A stretch of 64,000 nt of DNA from Prosapia bicincta (GCA_036971475.1 JBAIZL010000002.1:229659643-229723642); one strand, 5' to 3'. Positions 1 to 10,622 are shown, counted from the stretch's first letter. Notes: generated from the letters alone by a model not told the origin. Translations and numbers: made by a program.

Positions 1-275
1 TTGTTTTCATTTAAGATATCAATTTTATGTGTGTTGCTATGTCTATATATTTCAAATGGTTCTAGTGTGTTTAATTTATAGCCTTTGTTGCATGTGTGGA
101 GGATGCTCATGTTATTTTCCATACTTTTGCATGAGTGTTTAGTGTCCATGAGGTGATTTGCGAAGGTGGATTCAATAGTAGTGTGCAGTGCCCTTTTTGT
201 GTTCTTTATAGTTTTCGGCAAAAGATCTGCCTGTTTGTCCAATATAGAACTTATTGCACTTGTTGCATTTTAGTT
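1..275 (-). pseudogene. Penelope-like element 3' fragment (GIY-YIG endonuclease), inverted copy
   Basis: This stretch is the near-exact reverse complement of roughly 841-1115, the GIY-YIG endonuclease end of a Penelope-like element (PLE). On the minus strand it reads the same residues, including the FYIGQTGRSF signature, in which the YIG triad and downstream Arg belong to the GIY-YIG fold. PLE proteins pair a reverse transcriptase with this C-terminal nuclease, which nicks the target. The copy runs off the left edge of the window, so its tail is not visible. It lies head-to-head with the plus-strand copy that begins near 321. It is broken and cannot make protein. The family call is firm; the exact junction near 275 is approximate. 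Confidence 0.8.
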
Positions 276-320
276 TGTATATTAAACACATATAGCTCCA
301 ACAACTCCAAACACATATAA

Positions 321-1325
321 ACAAAATACACAAAAATATCCAGTTCACTGCGGAAGATGAAAACAACAAAACATGAATTTCTTAGACATCATCATAACAA
401 AAAATCAAAACAAACATGAATTCAACATATACCGCAGGCCAACCATGACATACACATTGATAGCACAAATTCATTGAACTACCCAATCCAACATAAACAC
501 GCAGCATTCAAACATTTACTACACAGACTAAATAAAATACCTATCTCCACAAATAACTACACAGAGGAACTAAACACAAATATTTAGCTCACAAAAATGA
601 ATATGACAATTATTTAATAGACAAACTACACAGAAAAATACTCAACAAAAATAGTAACAATAAAAACACGAACACACACAAATTCATCATCCCTAGATGC
701 ATAAAAAAAACTCACAAATAAGATAGCTCAACAATTCAAAAAGGCAGGATACAACGTAGCTTACAGAACAACAAATAAAAGCCAAACAGCTATCAGACAC
801 AGCATCAATAACAATACCAAAACATACAACCCAGGAGTATACAAACTAAAATGTAACAACTGCAATAAGTTCTATATTGGACAAACAGGCAGATCTTTTG
901 CCGAAAGATATAAAGAACACAAAAGGGCACTGCACACTACTATTGAATCCACCTTCGCAAATCCCCTCATGGACACTAAACACTCATGCAAAACTGTGGA
1001 AAATAACATGAGCATCCTCCACACATGCAACAAAGGCTATAAATTAAACACACTAGAAAAGTTTGAAATATATAGATATAGCAACACACATAAAAATGAC
1101 ATCTTAAATGAACAAACACGGCACAGATCACACATACATTTCGATCACATTACTTCTATCTTTCAAAAAGATGGTACCGAGGAAGCACAACAGCAGCATT
1201 AATAGCGGCAAAAATACGAGGCTGAAGAAGTCGTAAGACGAAAACGTTTCCTCCAAGTGTAAGTTAGCAATAACAACTTTTAGTTAACAAATGTCTGGTC
1301 GCAAGTAATAGCAAAAGTATAATTT
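321..1325 (+). pseudogene. Penelope-like element, RT C-terminus + GIY-YIG + 3' tail (family 1)
   Basis: Translating piecewise gives the end of the PLE reverse transcriptase (NFLDIIITKN near 380, followed by a YRRPT stretch). Next come a lysine/asparagine-rich thumb and linker, then the GIY-YIG nuclease from about 838 (CNNCNKFYIGQTGRSF, followed by ERYKEH-like residues). The last clean segment is 969-1202, ending EEAQQQH. Frameshifts and stops (for example near 475 and 585) interrupt it, and the catalytic RT motifs lie upstream of the preserved part, so this is a 5'-truncated dead copy. The 1203-1325 tail is non-coding and recurs at 51784-51899. It contains a hammerhead-like core at 1222-1250 (listed separately). 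The inverted fragment at 1-275 adjoins it. Confidence 0.85.
1222..1250 (+). ncRNA. Hammerhead-ribozyme-like core in PLE tail (family 1)
   Basis: Just after the PLE stop codon the sequence reads CTGAAGA, then AGTC-GTAA-GAC, which folds as a short stem II, then GAAA and ACGTTTC. CUGANGA, stem II and GAAA in that order are the conserved core of the hammerhead ribozyme, a motif known from the terminal repeats of Penelope-like elements. The pairing was judged by eye. Helix III would be very short, and activity is not implied. The copy at 51793-51820 has lost one G before the A run. Confidence 0.45.
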
Positions 1326-1671
1326 GTAATATCAATGTATTTTTTAGCTGTATCTCTAATGCTGCTAATGAGGCATTTTAGCATTTGAGGCTGCAAAGAG
1401 ATAGTCCATGCATGTTCAGCAGTGAGAAGAGAATTATGGCCACATAAAAGTACATTGATCCTCTATCGCCAGGCCTCCATTGTTGAACTGGTTTTCGATA
1501 CGTGTTCAATGGCAGATGGGTCTCAATCAGTGGGCTCCCAATAGAGGCAACTCCACTCAAGCTTCATAAATGTTCGTGATAATTTGTACAAATATTCGTA
1601 GTTTTTCTATGCAATGAAATAATAGCTAAAAGTTTGTATAGAAAAACTGAAATATAAAACAGAAAATGGTA
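1326..1671. other. Unassigned spacer
   Basis: Between the PLE tail and the Tigger-type MITE there is about 345 bp in which I recognise nothing. A 60-codon open frame on the minus strand (1378-1560) has no recognisable motif and is probably chance. Confidence 0.4.
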
Positions 1672-2624
1672 CAGTAGAACTCTTAATCCGTCTGATCAGG
1701 ACAAAGACCTGATTGATTAGGCTATTGGCTGGTTGATCCAAGGTTTTTGTGGAAAATAGAACCAAGTAAAAATATCCTACATATTTCATCAGATGTCAGA
1801 AATAATTATTTTATGAGTTTTTTATTATATTGTTTATAAGTGTTACTTATTCTTAATAAATAAGCAAAAATTTATGATTAATTAAAGTTTAGAAAAACTT
1901 GGCAGATCATAAATCGAAACAATATCAGTTGTTTAACTCCATTCTTTCCTGTGGTTATTGAATCACCAAAAAGTCCAATTTGAATATTTTACTCAGTAAT
2001 CAGCTTAAAAAGAATGTCATGAATTTTTTTTTTGTAATGGTTTAGAAGAATATTGTTTAGGCTCAAGACTAAATTTATGTGGAGATTGAATATATTTTCT
2101 ATAATCTCAATTCTAAATTTATAAACAAGATTTAGACAAAATTCTAAATAATTTATGACCCTATAAATAACACATTCTACATATAAAAACTTATGTCAAT
2201 CTTCGGGTTGCTCACTAGACTTTTTACACAGATATTTTATCCATTTGTTGAGTCACACTACAAAAATTCAATTTTGAATGAAAAACATTATTTGGTTTTA
2301 ATTAAAACTTTAATGATATCAATCTTTTAATTTTGAAGAAAATAAAGTTCAGTATACCTTCTTAAATGTTGGCCTGCATTGAATGTGTTAAACCATTTTA
2401 CAGTATACTTCTTAAACTTTAGTTTTGCATAAACATAAGTACAGTAATCATATCTAATGAAAATGGCATCAGGTGATAATATACTTGTTTTTTTATGACA
2501 CCATAACTGTCACTGAACACAGAGCTCTAGTGGGGTACTTTTGTGTGAATTGATTTATAATAAATGATTGTCTAGTTAATCCAAAGACCAGTTGATAGGA
2601 AGCTGTTTAAGAGAGGTTCTACTG
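1672..2624. mobile_element. Tigger/pogo-type non-autonomous element (MITE)
   Basis: The left end begins CAGTAGAACTCTTAATCC directly after a TA dinucleotide. The right end, read in reverse complement, begins CAGTAGAACCTCTCTTAA. These are the terminal inverted repeats typical of Tigger/pogo elements (CAGT..., TA target duplication). The right flank is TG rather than TA, so one target copy has mutated. Inside there is no transposase reading frame, only AT-rich DNA, so the copy is non-autonomous. The pairing of these two ends is an inference from their similarity. Confidence 0.55.
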
Positions 2625-2974
2625 TGTGCCAAAAAAATTGTGAAAAAGAATAAGGCATATTTATGCATAATAACCCCTCTAGAACACCTAGCCTCTCATA
2701 TTCCTGTAATGGGTAAAAAACAAAGCTTTTTGTCCTCTTTTGGCTGTTCAGAGGACCTCTCTGACCTTTGACTGAAAAGGTCATTGAATCTCCCTCAATA
2801 TACCACTGAATTCATTCCTCCCAATTTGATCTGTTACCAAAAAACATTATGCAAAGGAAATGAGTCGGTCCTCCATGAAATGTTCCTACAGAGTTGTATA
2901 ATTTTATTTTGTGCCTTCTTAATTATAGTACTGTATTAGGGTTTATTACAACTCCTATTTTTCCTAATTCACAG

Positions 2975-3046
2975 GAACGTGTTTCCGGGTAATCCGAGGG
3001 GGGTTCAGTCCCATCTACCTCGAATTATCGAGACGAGACTTTACTG
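2975..3046. mobile_element. Orphan Tigger/pogo-like terminus
   Basis: The stretch ends in ...CGAGACGAGACTTTACTG followed by TA. Its reverse complement, CAGTAAAGTCTCGTCTCG, has the form of a Tigger-family end, with two nested TCG blocks and a GATAATTCG motif. No convincing partner end is visible. It lies about 50 bp upstream of the truncated 5' end of the following PLE. Confidence 0.4.
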
Positions 3047-4727
3047 TATATAAATTTTGAGTTAAATTAGACAAATAAGTACAGCTTATTTTTTGTATTG
3101 TCTTATACACACACCCAGGACACCAATCACTTCATAGATCGACTCTCACAAATATCTGTACCTCTACCCCCGGTAACTATTTTAGTCACCATAGATGTCA
3201 CCTCTCTCTATACCAACATCCCTCATGCACATGGCCTATCTGCAATAGAGAATTTTCTAAACAAACGCCCAGGCAAGCCTTCTCCCACTACACCTTTTCT
3301 TGTGAACCTGACCAGGTTCATCCTCGAGAAGAACAACTTTCAGTTTGAGGGAAGGAACTACCTTCAAATAAAGGGAACAGCAATGGGTACCAGAATGGCA
3401 CCATCTTACGCAAATCTGTACATGGGATTGTTGGAAGAAAGTTTTCTAAAGACACAAACACACCAGCCATTATGTTGGTATAGATATATAGATGACATCT
3501 TCCTAATTTGGACACAGGGTGCTTCAACACTTGAGACATTTTTAGACAGCCTGACACAATTCTCCACACTTCAATTTGCCTGGGAGAAATCTACATCAGC
3601 CATCACCTTTTTGGATGAGAGGTAACACTCCAGAATGGAAATATCAACACAGGAATTCACATCAAACCTACAATATCTCCATTTCAACAGCAACCACCCA
3701 ATAAACATAAAACGATCCATTCCATACAGTCAAGCAATCAGGGGTAAGAGAATCTGTTCGAATGATAGGGAATTGGAAGATTTTAATAGAAAAATATCAA
3801 CAGCCTTCCAGAGAAGAGGACACCCAAAAAAACTCATTGAAAACCAAATTCATTCAGCACAATCCTCGGTTCACCATAAACCACAAACAGAACAAAATAA
3901 ACTGTCTTTAATAACAGACTACCATCCTGGTCTACATAAACTCAACAAGATATTGAGAGATGGCTTCAAAATTCTTCAAGCTTCCGTCCACACCAAAAAT
4001 CTTTTCACCGATCCACCGCAAATTTGGTACAAGCAACCTCCCAACTTGAAAAACATCCTAAACTACCAGACCCTGATGCAGAGAAACCACACAAACTTCC
4101 TCATGGCTCCTTCCCATGTAATAGACCTAGATGCAAGACGTGTCCAATACACCCCTCAGCAAATAGTTTCAACAGCCAAACAACAAAAATGGTCTTCAAA
4201 ATACAGGGTCATCATAATTGTACATCGAAAAATGTCATATACCAGCTACAATGTAAACTTTGCTCAGCACAGTACATAGGCCTGACCACGGATGGTCTGA
4301 ATATCAGAATGAATGGCCACAGACATGATGTTAAAATTATGAATATGGATAGACCAACAGCTCAACATGCTGCGAGTCACAACATCACAACTTTTGATGA
4401 CTGCTATACCACAAAAATAATTAAATCACTCCCCCCTGATTGCAATCCCTCAGAACTGAGAAGGTGGGAACTATCATACCAGTGGTATACCAAGTCCAGA
4501 GAATCCCCTAACCTCAACATCAGATAAATCCATTCATTTTTTTTTTCCAGATAGCCTTATTTCTTTTCCCCTGACAGACTTATATAAACTATAATCACTC
4601 ATATGTTCATGGAAACAATATATATATCTTTAATCTGTGCATCTGTGACATCTGATTTCTTCTCTACACAATCTGTGATTACAATTATTTTATTTCATTC
4701 TCTCATATTTCTTTTTGTGTTTTCTCT

Positions 4728-4763
4728 TCGATTGACAAAGACCACTGTGTGGTTGAAATATAT
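4728..4763 (+). ncRNA. Degenerate hammerhead-like hairpin in Neptune-type tail
   Basis: The order TTGACAAAG, ACCAC-TGT-GTGGT, TGAAA matches the layout seen in other PLE tails of this window (CUGANGA, stem II, GAAA). The first core block has drifted from CUGANGA to UUGACAA. The 5-bp hairpin is perfect. Structure only; activity is doubtful. Confidence 0.3.
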
Positions 4764-4824
4764 CATTGTTTAAGTGCTTTTATGTGTTTCTATTTCAAGA
4801 CTACAGAGTGGACTCTTACCAAGG

Positions 4825-4846
4825 TAAGTCTGTCAGTCTCCTAGTC
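4825..4846 (+). repeat. Shared PLE terminal motif GGTAAGTCTGTCAGTCTCCTA
   Basis: The block GGTAAGTCTGTCAGTCTCCT with the upstream GGACT...TACCA recurs at 52066-52086, also next to a (TA)n tract. It looks like the conserved 3' edge of the Neptune-type PLE. It begins with a perfect 5' splice-site consensus (AG|GTAAGT), which may or may not be meaningful. Confidence 0.5.
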
Positions 4847-4859
4847 CAAAAAATCTATC

Positions 4860-4861
<2 letters not shown>

Positions 4862-4915
<54 letters not shown>
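4862..4915. repeat. (TA)n microsatellite
   Basis: About 50 bp of nearly pure TA repeat, then a short TTTA run. It begins within about 15 bp of the PLE 3' edge. Confidence 0.95.
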
Positions 4916-4919
<4 letters not shown>

Positions 4920-4931
4920 TTATTTATTTAT

Positions 4932-5182
4932 TTAATAAATTAATAATATTTCAAAAACAAGAATACTTTTAATGAATATATTTATTCAAAGCTTTTCGCC
5001 GATAAAATAGTATCAGCATCTTCAGGAAAATAATTATCTAATAAATTAGGAAAAGATTTAGGAAAAGATTTTATTAGATAATTATTTTCCAGAAGATGCT
5101 GATACTATTTTATCGGCGAAAAGCTTTGAATAAATATATTCATTAAAAGTATTCTTGTTTTTGAAATATTATTAATTTATTA
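4932..5182. repeat. 251-bp palindrome of PLE-tail type with two hammerhead-like cores
   Basis: The left arm (4932 to about 5045) is the near-perfect reverse complement of the right arm (about 5067-5182). They are separated by a spacer with two copies of GGAAAAGATT. Reading the left arm on the minus strand gives CTGAAGA, GCTGATA-CTATTT-TATCGGC, GAAAAGC, so a 7-bp stem II with one G-T pair sits between the two hammerhead-like core blocks (4990-5025). The right arm has CAGAAGA in place of CTGAAGA. There is no coding sequence. The arrangement resembles a solo inverted pair of PLE terminal repeats. Confidence 0.75.
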
Positions 5183-5249
5183 ACTATATTACAAGAAAAC
5201 ATATCACCATATTTAATATATATATATATTCATGTGAGTGTGTGTGTAT

Positions 5250-7090
5250 AAGGCAATACAAAAAAATGAGCTTTACTTATTGGGCTATTTGAACTCAAAA
5301 TTTTCTCTTCTAAAAATTACCATCAACCTCAATTTTAACATGTTCTAGAAAATATCATGAATAAAAATTTAGTTTATTTTAAGGGTTAGATATTTTGCAG
5401 TATAGATTACGTTTTTATGAAGTGAAAAAATAACTTTATAGTTGGTATCAATTCTAACTCTATAACAAGTAAAGCAAAAAATGAATGAGCGGGGATAAGT
5501 TTTATTGTTGTACCTAATGTTTATTGCCACATTTAGTGAAAGGAGTTGTAGCTACCCCAGATATCTCCAGTAGTGGTATGTTCCAGTGACAATGCCTCGG
5601 GCAGCAGTCAGGTATTCCGTGGGCATACATTCCTTACAACACAACAGACATGTTACTCTATGACATATACACACTACAAGCAATGCCAGTCAGTTGATCT
5701 ATTTGTTCAGTATTTGTATATTATTATATTTGTATATTATTTCTATTATTTGTTCTGCTCTGAACTGAAGTCACTGATTATATTTACATGTCGTGACAAT
5801 GAGGGGCTAGAAAAGATAACATTCAAAAGTTATTTTGAACAGTAGTAAAATTATTGATCTTTTTAAAGATGATTTTCCTGAGATCATTATGAATTAAGGA
5901 TATATAAAATTAATTTTTAGGAAGTTTGTGTATTTTAAATCTTCATTTAATTTGTTGGCACATAGTAGCTTTTCTTGTATTTTAAACAAGAAGTAAATGT
6001 TTCCTAAAGCAGTTTCTTTAAATGTTTTATTCTTTGTCAGTTATATAATTAAGCTTAAACAAAGCTTGGTGAAGCATGTTTATCTTTGTTTATTTAAGAA
6101 CATGATATTTGAATTATTTTACTTTAAAAATTGCAGAAGATTATGTTTAGCTGTAATATAAATTTGCTATTCAATGAATCATGGATAGGTTTTCCTCAAA
6201 ATAAATAACCAATTTTTTTAATAATTCTATCAGAGCCCTTTGAACAAAGACTAGAACAGTAATATGATTAAAAACTCAAATTTTAGTAGAGAGTAGTAAG
6301 GGCCGTCAACTATAAAACTATATACAATGGGGCATAATTTTAGAAAGTTTTTTTGTGTAGGCGAGAAATATTTTCTCATTTATAATATGGAAATTGAAAA
6401 ACATTATTTACAGAAATAGGCATGCAATTAATTTCAGTAATGTATAGCAAGTAAAAAATTTTAAAAATCTTGATACAAAAATTAAAATTTTTGAGAAAAA
6501 AGTCATTAAATATTTGAGTTTTAGAGAAGCAACAGAGGATGACGTAAAAACTAAACCGAGTAAAAATGAATAGAATATGAGAGAACTACATAGAATTTTA
6601 TGAAACTAGCAAACATTTAAAACTATAAAAGCTCTGGTCTACAACACCATTGCATATAAAATCATGATGGGAAATTGAGTAGTAAAAAAATATTAGGAGA
6701 TTAATATGAAACTAAAATGAAATACCTTACCTGAGGTAGATACCACAAGGGGAAAATGCTTGTTGTGATATCCTTCACCATGTGCCATAATATGGCCATG
6801 TGAGAAAACCAAGTAGAAATGGATAAGAAGGGATATTGCGGAGTCCTAAAGACAGAAGTAAAAGGTAAAAAATGTAGAGGAAGTAGATGAGGACAAGGAC
6901 CGAAGAGAGTTGGCAGGACTGGAAATGAATCCAAAACCAAAGTACAATGTCCTCAAAAGAAATGGTTCTATAAATTTCTAAAAACTCCTGAGATTTTATG
7001 TCTTGTACCCAAAGTGCAATGTCACAATTCTAGTATAAACCTTGAGATTTGGGAAGAAGATGCATGTAATATGCTCAAAGTGAAATATCG
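5250..7090. other. AT-rich non-coding stretch
   Basis: I see no gene, terminal repeat or recognisable element here. Open frames at 5573-5845 (plus) and 6701-6940 (minus) have no known motif and are probably chance. Confidence 0.5.
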
Positions 7091-7094
7091 GCTC

Positions 7095-7411
7095 CCTTCA
7101 ATATTGACTTTCAATCTTCTGTAATGAGCAATGGTTTTCAACTAAGCACTTCATCGTATATGCTGGTTGTTCCTTGGTTAAAAAAGGATGCACCATTTTC
7201 TAACAGAGGACCCATTCATTGCATTATTCCCATACACTTGTTTAATTTGCCTATAAATATAGATAGGTTGAATATTTTGTGCATTCAAAAAACGAATTAC
7301 ACTACATACTTCACACAAGGAGGGTTTTCTATTGGTGGCGCCATGTTTGAATATACACAGAACACACAAGCATGACCAAACCATAACAAAACTTTGGACA
7401 CCCTGAAGCAA
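7095..7411 (-). pseudogene. Mariner-type transposase N-terminal relic
   Basis: On the minus strand, CEVCSVIRFLNAQNIQPIYI and then VYGNNAMNGSSVRKWC match the N-terminal helix-turn-helix of mariner transposases of the SETMAR/Mos1 type, which binds the terminal repeats. The next residues read FNQGTTSIYDE and LLITED with stops between, the expected linker in decayed form. The catalytic DDE part is absent. A second copy of the same domain lies at 7681-8008. Confidence 0.7.
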
Positions 7412-7680
7412 GCGGTTGAACTAGTTGACATGCTGGCTATCGTGGTGGTGGGGAATAAACTTTTGGTGCACAAATGATTTTTGCTTTCTAAACAGCCTTA
7501 AATAAACAATGACATTTGTTGTAACACAACATCAAGAATTTATTTTTCAGAAGTAATAAACGTGAAACTGAAATTTTTAAACCTAATTAGGGTAATTAGG
7601 GTTAGCGAATAATTTCTTTACCTTTCATAAGTTCATGAAATATTAGTGTAATTTTTTATCGAATATGAATTTTAGATTTT

Positions 7681-8008
7681 TCAACTGCACTGTGATTTTC
7701 TCACAGAACTTTCATTCATTACGTTGTTTCCGTAAACTTCACACACTTGGCGATAAATGTCTATCGGTTTTAAGTTTTTTGCCAACAAAAACCGTATCAC
7801 TGACCGCACCTCACAACTGGTGGGATTTTCAATCGCAGCGCACATCTTCAGTTGAAATTGCGAAAAAACGGGCAACGCGGAAATGTTCCCGTTGCCACTG
7901 CTGGACGCCCAACTGAGTTGCCGAGTGCGGACGTATCAAAATGTACGAGATCAGCGTGCGCCTAGCAGCATCAGACGGAAATGCTCCTTACTTTCTGAAT
8001 AGCCCTCG
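7681..8008 (-). pseudogene. Mariner-type 5' end: terminal repeat plus HTH domain
   Basis: Read on the minus strand from 8008, the sequence begins CGAGGGCTATTCAGAAAGTA next to a TA. That is a typical mariner terminal repeat of the GGCTATTC...AAGTAAGGA type. A short leader leads into AIENPTSCEVRSVIRFLLAK and YRQVCEVYGNNVMNESSVRK (7875 to 7700), the helix-turn-helix that binds such repeats. The protein is lost after SVRK, and no catalytic domain or right end is seen. This copy is closer to consensus than the neighbour at 7095-7411. Confidence 0.7.
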
Positions 8009-8034
8009 TACATTTTAACATTATAGAAGGCTGT

Positions 8035-8785
8035 ACACTGAACCATCCTAAACCTCTGGGGCGGAGCCCTGTGGATGGATTTACACCAAACCTCAAACAA
8101 ACCATCCTGGGAATATGTTAAACAATCCTTCCAAATTTCAATAGCTTCTGTTCAGTGATTTACTCGTTCATAAGATACATACATACACACACATATATAC
8201 ATCGGTTTTTGAACCATACTAAGCCTCAGGGACAGAGCCCTATCGAAGGATCTACAGCAAACATAACACGAACCATCATGGGAATGATAAACAATCCCTC
8301 CAAATTTCATTAACTTATGTTCAGCGGTTTAAGCGTTCATAAGAGTCAATCAGAGAAGGAAGGGGTTTAGTGGCCCCCGAGGTTGTCACTGACAATGGCT
8401 GCCGGTAGGAATATGGGAACAGGGCTTTTGATAGGGGCTGGATGTAGGAAAGGCATCTGCAAGGCAGGACATTTTTTTGGGTGGGACAGTAATAAGGATT
8501 TTATTATGGGGGAATATGTTTATATTAAACATTTGAATTTACTACGTTTAATTTAAACATTTGACATATACATTCATAAGACATACATACACACATATAT
8601 ACATACATCGGTTTTTAAATCATCCTGAGCCTCTGGGGTGGAGCCCTGTGTATGGATCTGCATCAAACGTCACAGAAACCATCCTGGGAACATGTTAAAT
8701 AAACCCTCCAAATTTCATCAAGTTCTGTTCAGCGGTTTAGGCGTCTATAACATACATACACACATTCATTTTATTTATAAATAGA
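8035..8785 (+). repeat. Three tandem RTE-like non-LTR 3' tails
   Basis: Three related units start near 8040, 8205 and 8610. Each has AACCATCCT...CCTCTGGGGCGGAGCCCTGT, CAAATTTCAT...GTTCAGCGGTTTA.GCGTTCATAAG, then CATACATACACACA. This is the look of RTE-clade 3' untranslated regions in insects, which end in short CATA-type repeats. The last unit ends in CATTCATTTTATTTATAAATAGATT. There is no coding sequence. Units two and three are separated by an apparent 230-bp insertion (8345-8572). Confidence 0.6.
8345..8572. mobile_element. Short insertion inside the RTE-tail tandem
   Basis: The second tail unit breaks off after TTCATAAGA, and the same TTCATAAGA resumes at 8573-8581 before CATACATACA. This suggests a roughly 230-bp insertion with a 9-bp target duplication. 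The insert begins GTCAATCAGAGAAGG. It contains a G-rich part (GGCTGCCGGTAGGAATATGG) and an AT-rich end. I do not recognise the element. Confidence 0.4.
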
Positions 8786-9092
8786 TTTGCAATTATTTTG
8801 AGAAATACTGTTTTTATGATCTCAAAGAATTTTTGTACATTAACCAACAATAATTTGTGTGTGAGATAGTTAGGAAATTTTGATATCGTTTAACTCAGAA
8901 GTTGAATTATGAATTATTTACCAAATTTTTATATTTTGATACATAAGATCAAACAATGTTAAAAAGATTTTTTATCTACAATCTAAACCTCGCCCTACTC
9001 TCCCTCGATTAATATTATCAGTTTTGTTATTGTTTGTGCTCCGGCAATGGTATTTAACTATCTAGGCTCTATGGAACACTTGAAACTAGCTA

Positions 9093-9376
9093 TACCACAT
9101 TATTTACACATTTTGTCATTCATCACCATCATTTAGCAACAAAACACACACACACATTAACAGACCTCAAAATTATTCATTACAGAAGATTCAAACATAC
9201 TCATATCTTTGAAAAAACAATGGAATACCACATTATATACACATTGTGTCATTCATCACCATCATTTAGCAACAAAATACACACACACACACGCAAACAT
9301 ACACACACACATTTAAAAATCTCAAAATTATTCATTATAGAAGATAACATACTCATATATTTGAAAAAACAATGGA
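9093..9376 (+). repeat. Tandem duplication of about 135-150 bp
   Basis: The block TACCACATTATTTACACATT... to GAAAAAACAATGGAA at 9093-9225 is repeated at 9226-9376. The copies differ mainly in the length of an (AC)n stretch. The duplication probably lies in the decayed upstream part of the PLE fragment that follows. Confidence 0.75.
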
Positions 9377-9699
9377 ATAATTATACACCTAAACTAGAAA
9401 GAGAAAATATAATTCAAAACATCTATCAAATCAAATGCACATAGCGCATTAAATATTTAATTAGTTACATAAAAAAGAAAGTAAATGAAAGATAAAAATA
9501 TATCAGAACCCTATTGTGCATAAATCAATCCCAGCAAGATATACCATGATTAATAAATATACATTCTCTACCCACTATAATATAAAACTAATTTAAAAAA
9601 CGTTATCATCCATCTGTTACAGAATAATGATTCTGTTACGAAATTCTGGTTATAGAATAATACAACCACATAAAAGATACAGGACACAAATACACAGAC

Positions 9700-10045
9700 A
9701 TTTACCATAACCTAGAAATCCTACACATCAACAAAAAAGGACTGCATCTCAACACACTAGAACAATATGAAATTTACAGACATACAAAAACACAAAGTAC
9801 AAACATATTAAACGAACAAACACAATACAAATCACACATACGCTTTGATACTATGAAAAACCTACCTTTAAAACCGTCACCGCTTGACCCAACATCTCCA
9901 AGATCGGCACATAGAGATCGAAAACGTTCTGTCTCAGTAAGTTTTAACAAATTTACTAAATTCAAAGTTCGGATAGTCATAAACTATTGTATAAGTGATA
10001 AAAAGATTCACCAAATATAATGGACTATAAAATTCAAGAAGTATA
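9700..10045 (+). pseudogene. Penelope-like element 3' fragment (family 2), with tail
   Basis: From about 9719 the plus strand reads LHINKKGLHLNTLEQYEIYR and then ILNEQTQYKSHIRFD, matching the C-terminal end of the PLE GIY-YIG protein at 1013-1145. A hammerhead-like block follows (9893-9930: GATCG-hairpin-GATCGAAAACG). The tail then runs through GTTCGGATAGTCATAAAC and ACCAAATATAATGGACTA to about 10045, where it abuts a piggyBac relic in the opposite orientation. The same tail recurs at about 18890-18995 (minus), 26030-26190, 40555-40640, 49125-49262 and 57205-57310. Confidence 0.75.
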
Positions 10046-10549
10046 GAATAATGTTTTTTGTAGCAGTCTATGTTATCAACTCCTCCTGAGTTATAAAATA
10101 GGATTATATCTGGCCTCCTTGAAACTAGTGAGTCGATAATTCTGTCTATAGTGTCATTATCATGTGTCAAACAGATTAAAGGTACTTGTTTAATCTTCAA
10201 TAGCTTGTATGACCTTTGAAGCTAAAAAGGGAGCTATTAACATGCCTATCTTTTACGTCAATAAAAATGGGAGGGATATTATTTTTTGTGTTTTTTTTAA
10301 ATGCTCCGACCAAGGTAAGCTGATGACTATGAATGTCTACTAGCTTGATGCACAGTGGAATAGAACAAAACCAATTACCTACCTAAACATTCCATCCAGA
10401 TCTTGAAATGGGTTGAATTATTCTCTATATATTTCTCTTGCTTGCATTATCAATTTGCAAAGTACATTTCTAATTGCTGTATGTAAAAAGATTTGGCACA
10501 CTTTAGAGCAAATATTTTAACTCCATATCTAGCTGCTTTTGTCCTAACA
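10045..10549 (-). pseudogene. piggyBac transposase relic, C-terminal half (interrupted)
   Basis: Minus-strand translation gives KAARYGVKIFALKCAKSFY (10549 to 10490), then NWFCSIPL, QLTLVGAFKKN, IPPIF and VKDRHVNSSLFSFKG (10370 to 10220). It continues with LTHDNDTID, RRPDIILFYNS and GGVDNID (10180 to 10065). These are consecutive blocks of the piggyBac DDE domain, including the DNW Asp (here just NW, context conserved) and the GGVD Asp. The protein is cut at 10045 by a PLE tail. Its N-terminal half continues at 14998-15500 beyond the mariner insertion, which split the coding sequence after the FRQY residues. Multiple frameshifts are present; this is the oldest layer of the nest. Confidence 0.8.
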
Positions 10550-10610
10550 CAGGGTCCGGCAATAAAACCTCCAAGTTTTTGAAGAAACCGTTGCACGAGT
10601 TGTAGAGGGT

Positions 10611-10622
10611 AACACTGATGTG
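10611..10622 (+). repeat. Target-site duplication, left copy
   Basis: AACACTGATGTG here is repeated exactly at 13773-13784 after the poly(A) of the retrotransposon. The first A may belong to the poly(A), so the length is 11-12 bp. Confidence 0.9.

Larger units (their letters stand above)
3098..4850 (+). pseudogene. Penelope-like element of the Neptune type: RT, zinc knuckle and GIY-YIG
   Basis: A 5'-truncated PLE. The reverse transcriptase shows VTIDVTSLYTNIPH (first catalytic Asp, near 3190), the GTAMGTRMAPSYANLYM block (near 3375-3425) and YRYIDDIFLIW with the Asp pair at 3491-3496. After the palm come the thumb (KRSIPYSQAIRGKRICSN) and a cysteine cluster CNRPRCKTC near 4117-4143. A GIY-YIG nuclease follows (LQCKLCSAQYIGLTTDG near 4250), ending at a stop at 4525-4527. 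The cysteine knuckle ahead of GIY-YIG suggests the Neptune group. Frameshifts near 3620 and 3660 and another near 4055 break the reading frame, so it is dead although the catalytic residues survive. The tail to about 4850 holds a TTGACAAAG-hairpin-TGAAA structure (4728-4760) and stops at a (TA)n tract. Confidence 0.88.

Noticed and set aside
1378..1560. 60-codon minus-strand open frame with a mixed composition
   Set aside because: No recognisable motif, no splice context and no support beyond the open frame.
5573..5845. 90-codon plus-strand open frame
   Set aside because: The hydrophobic second half reflects AT-rich codons; no family motif.
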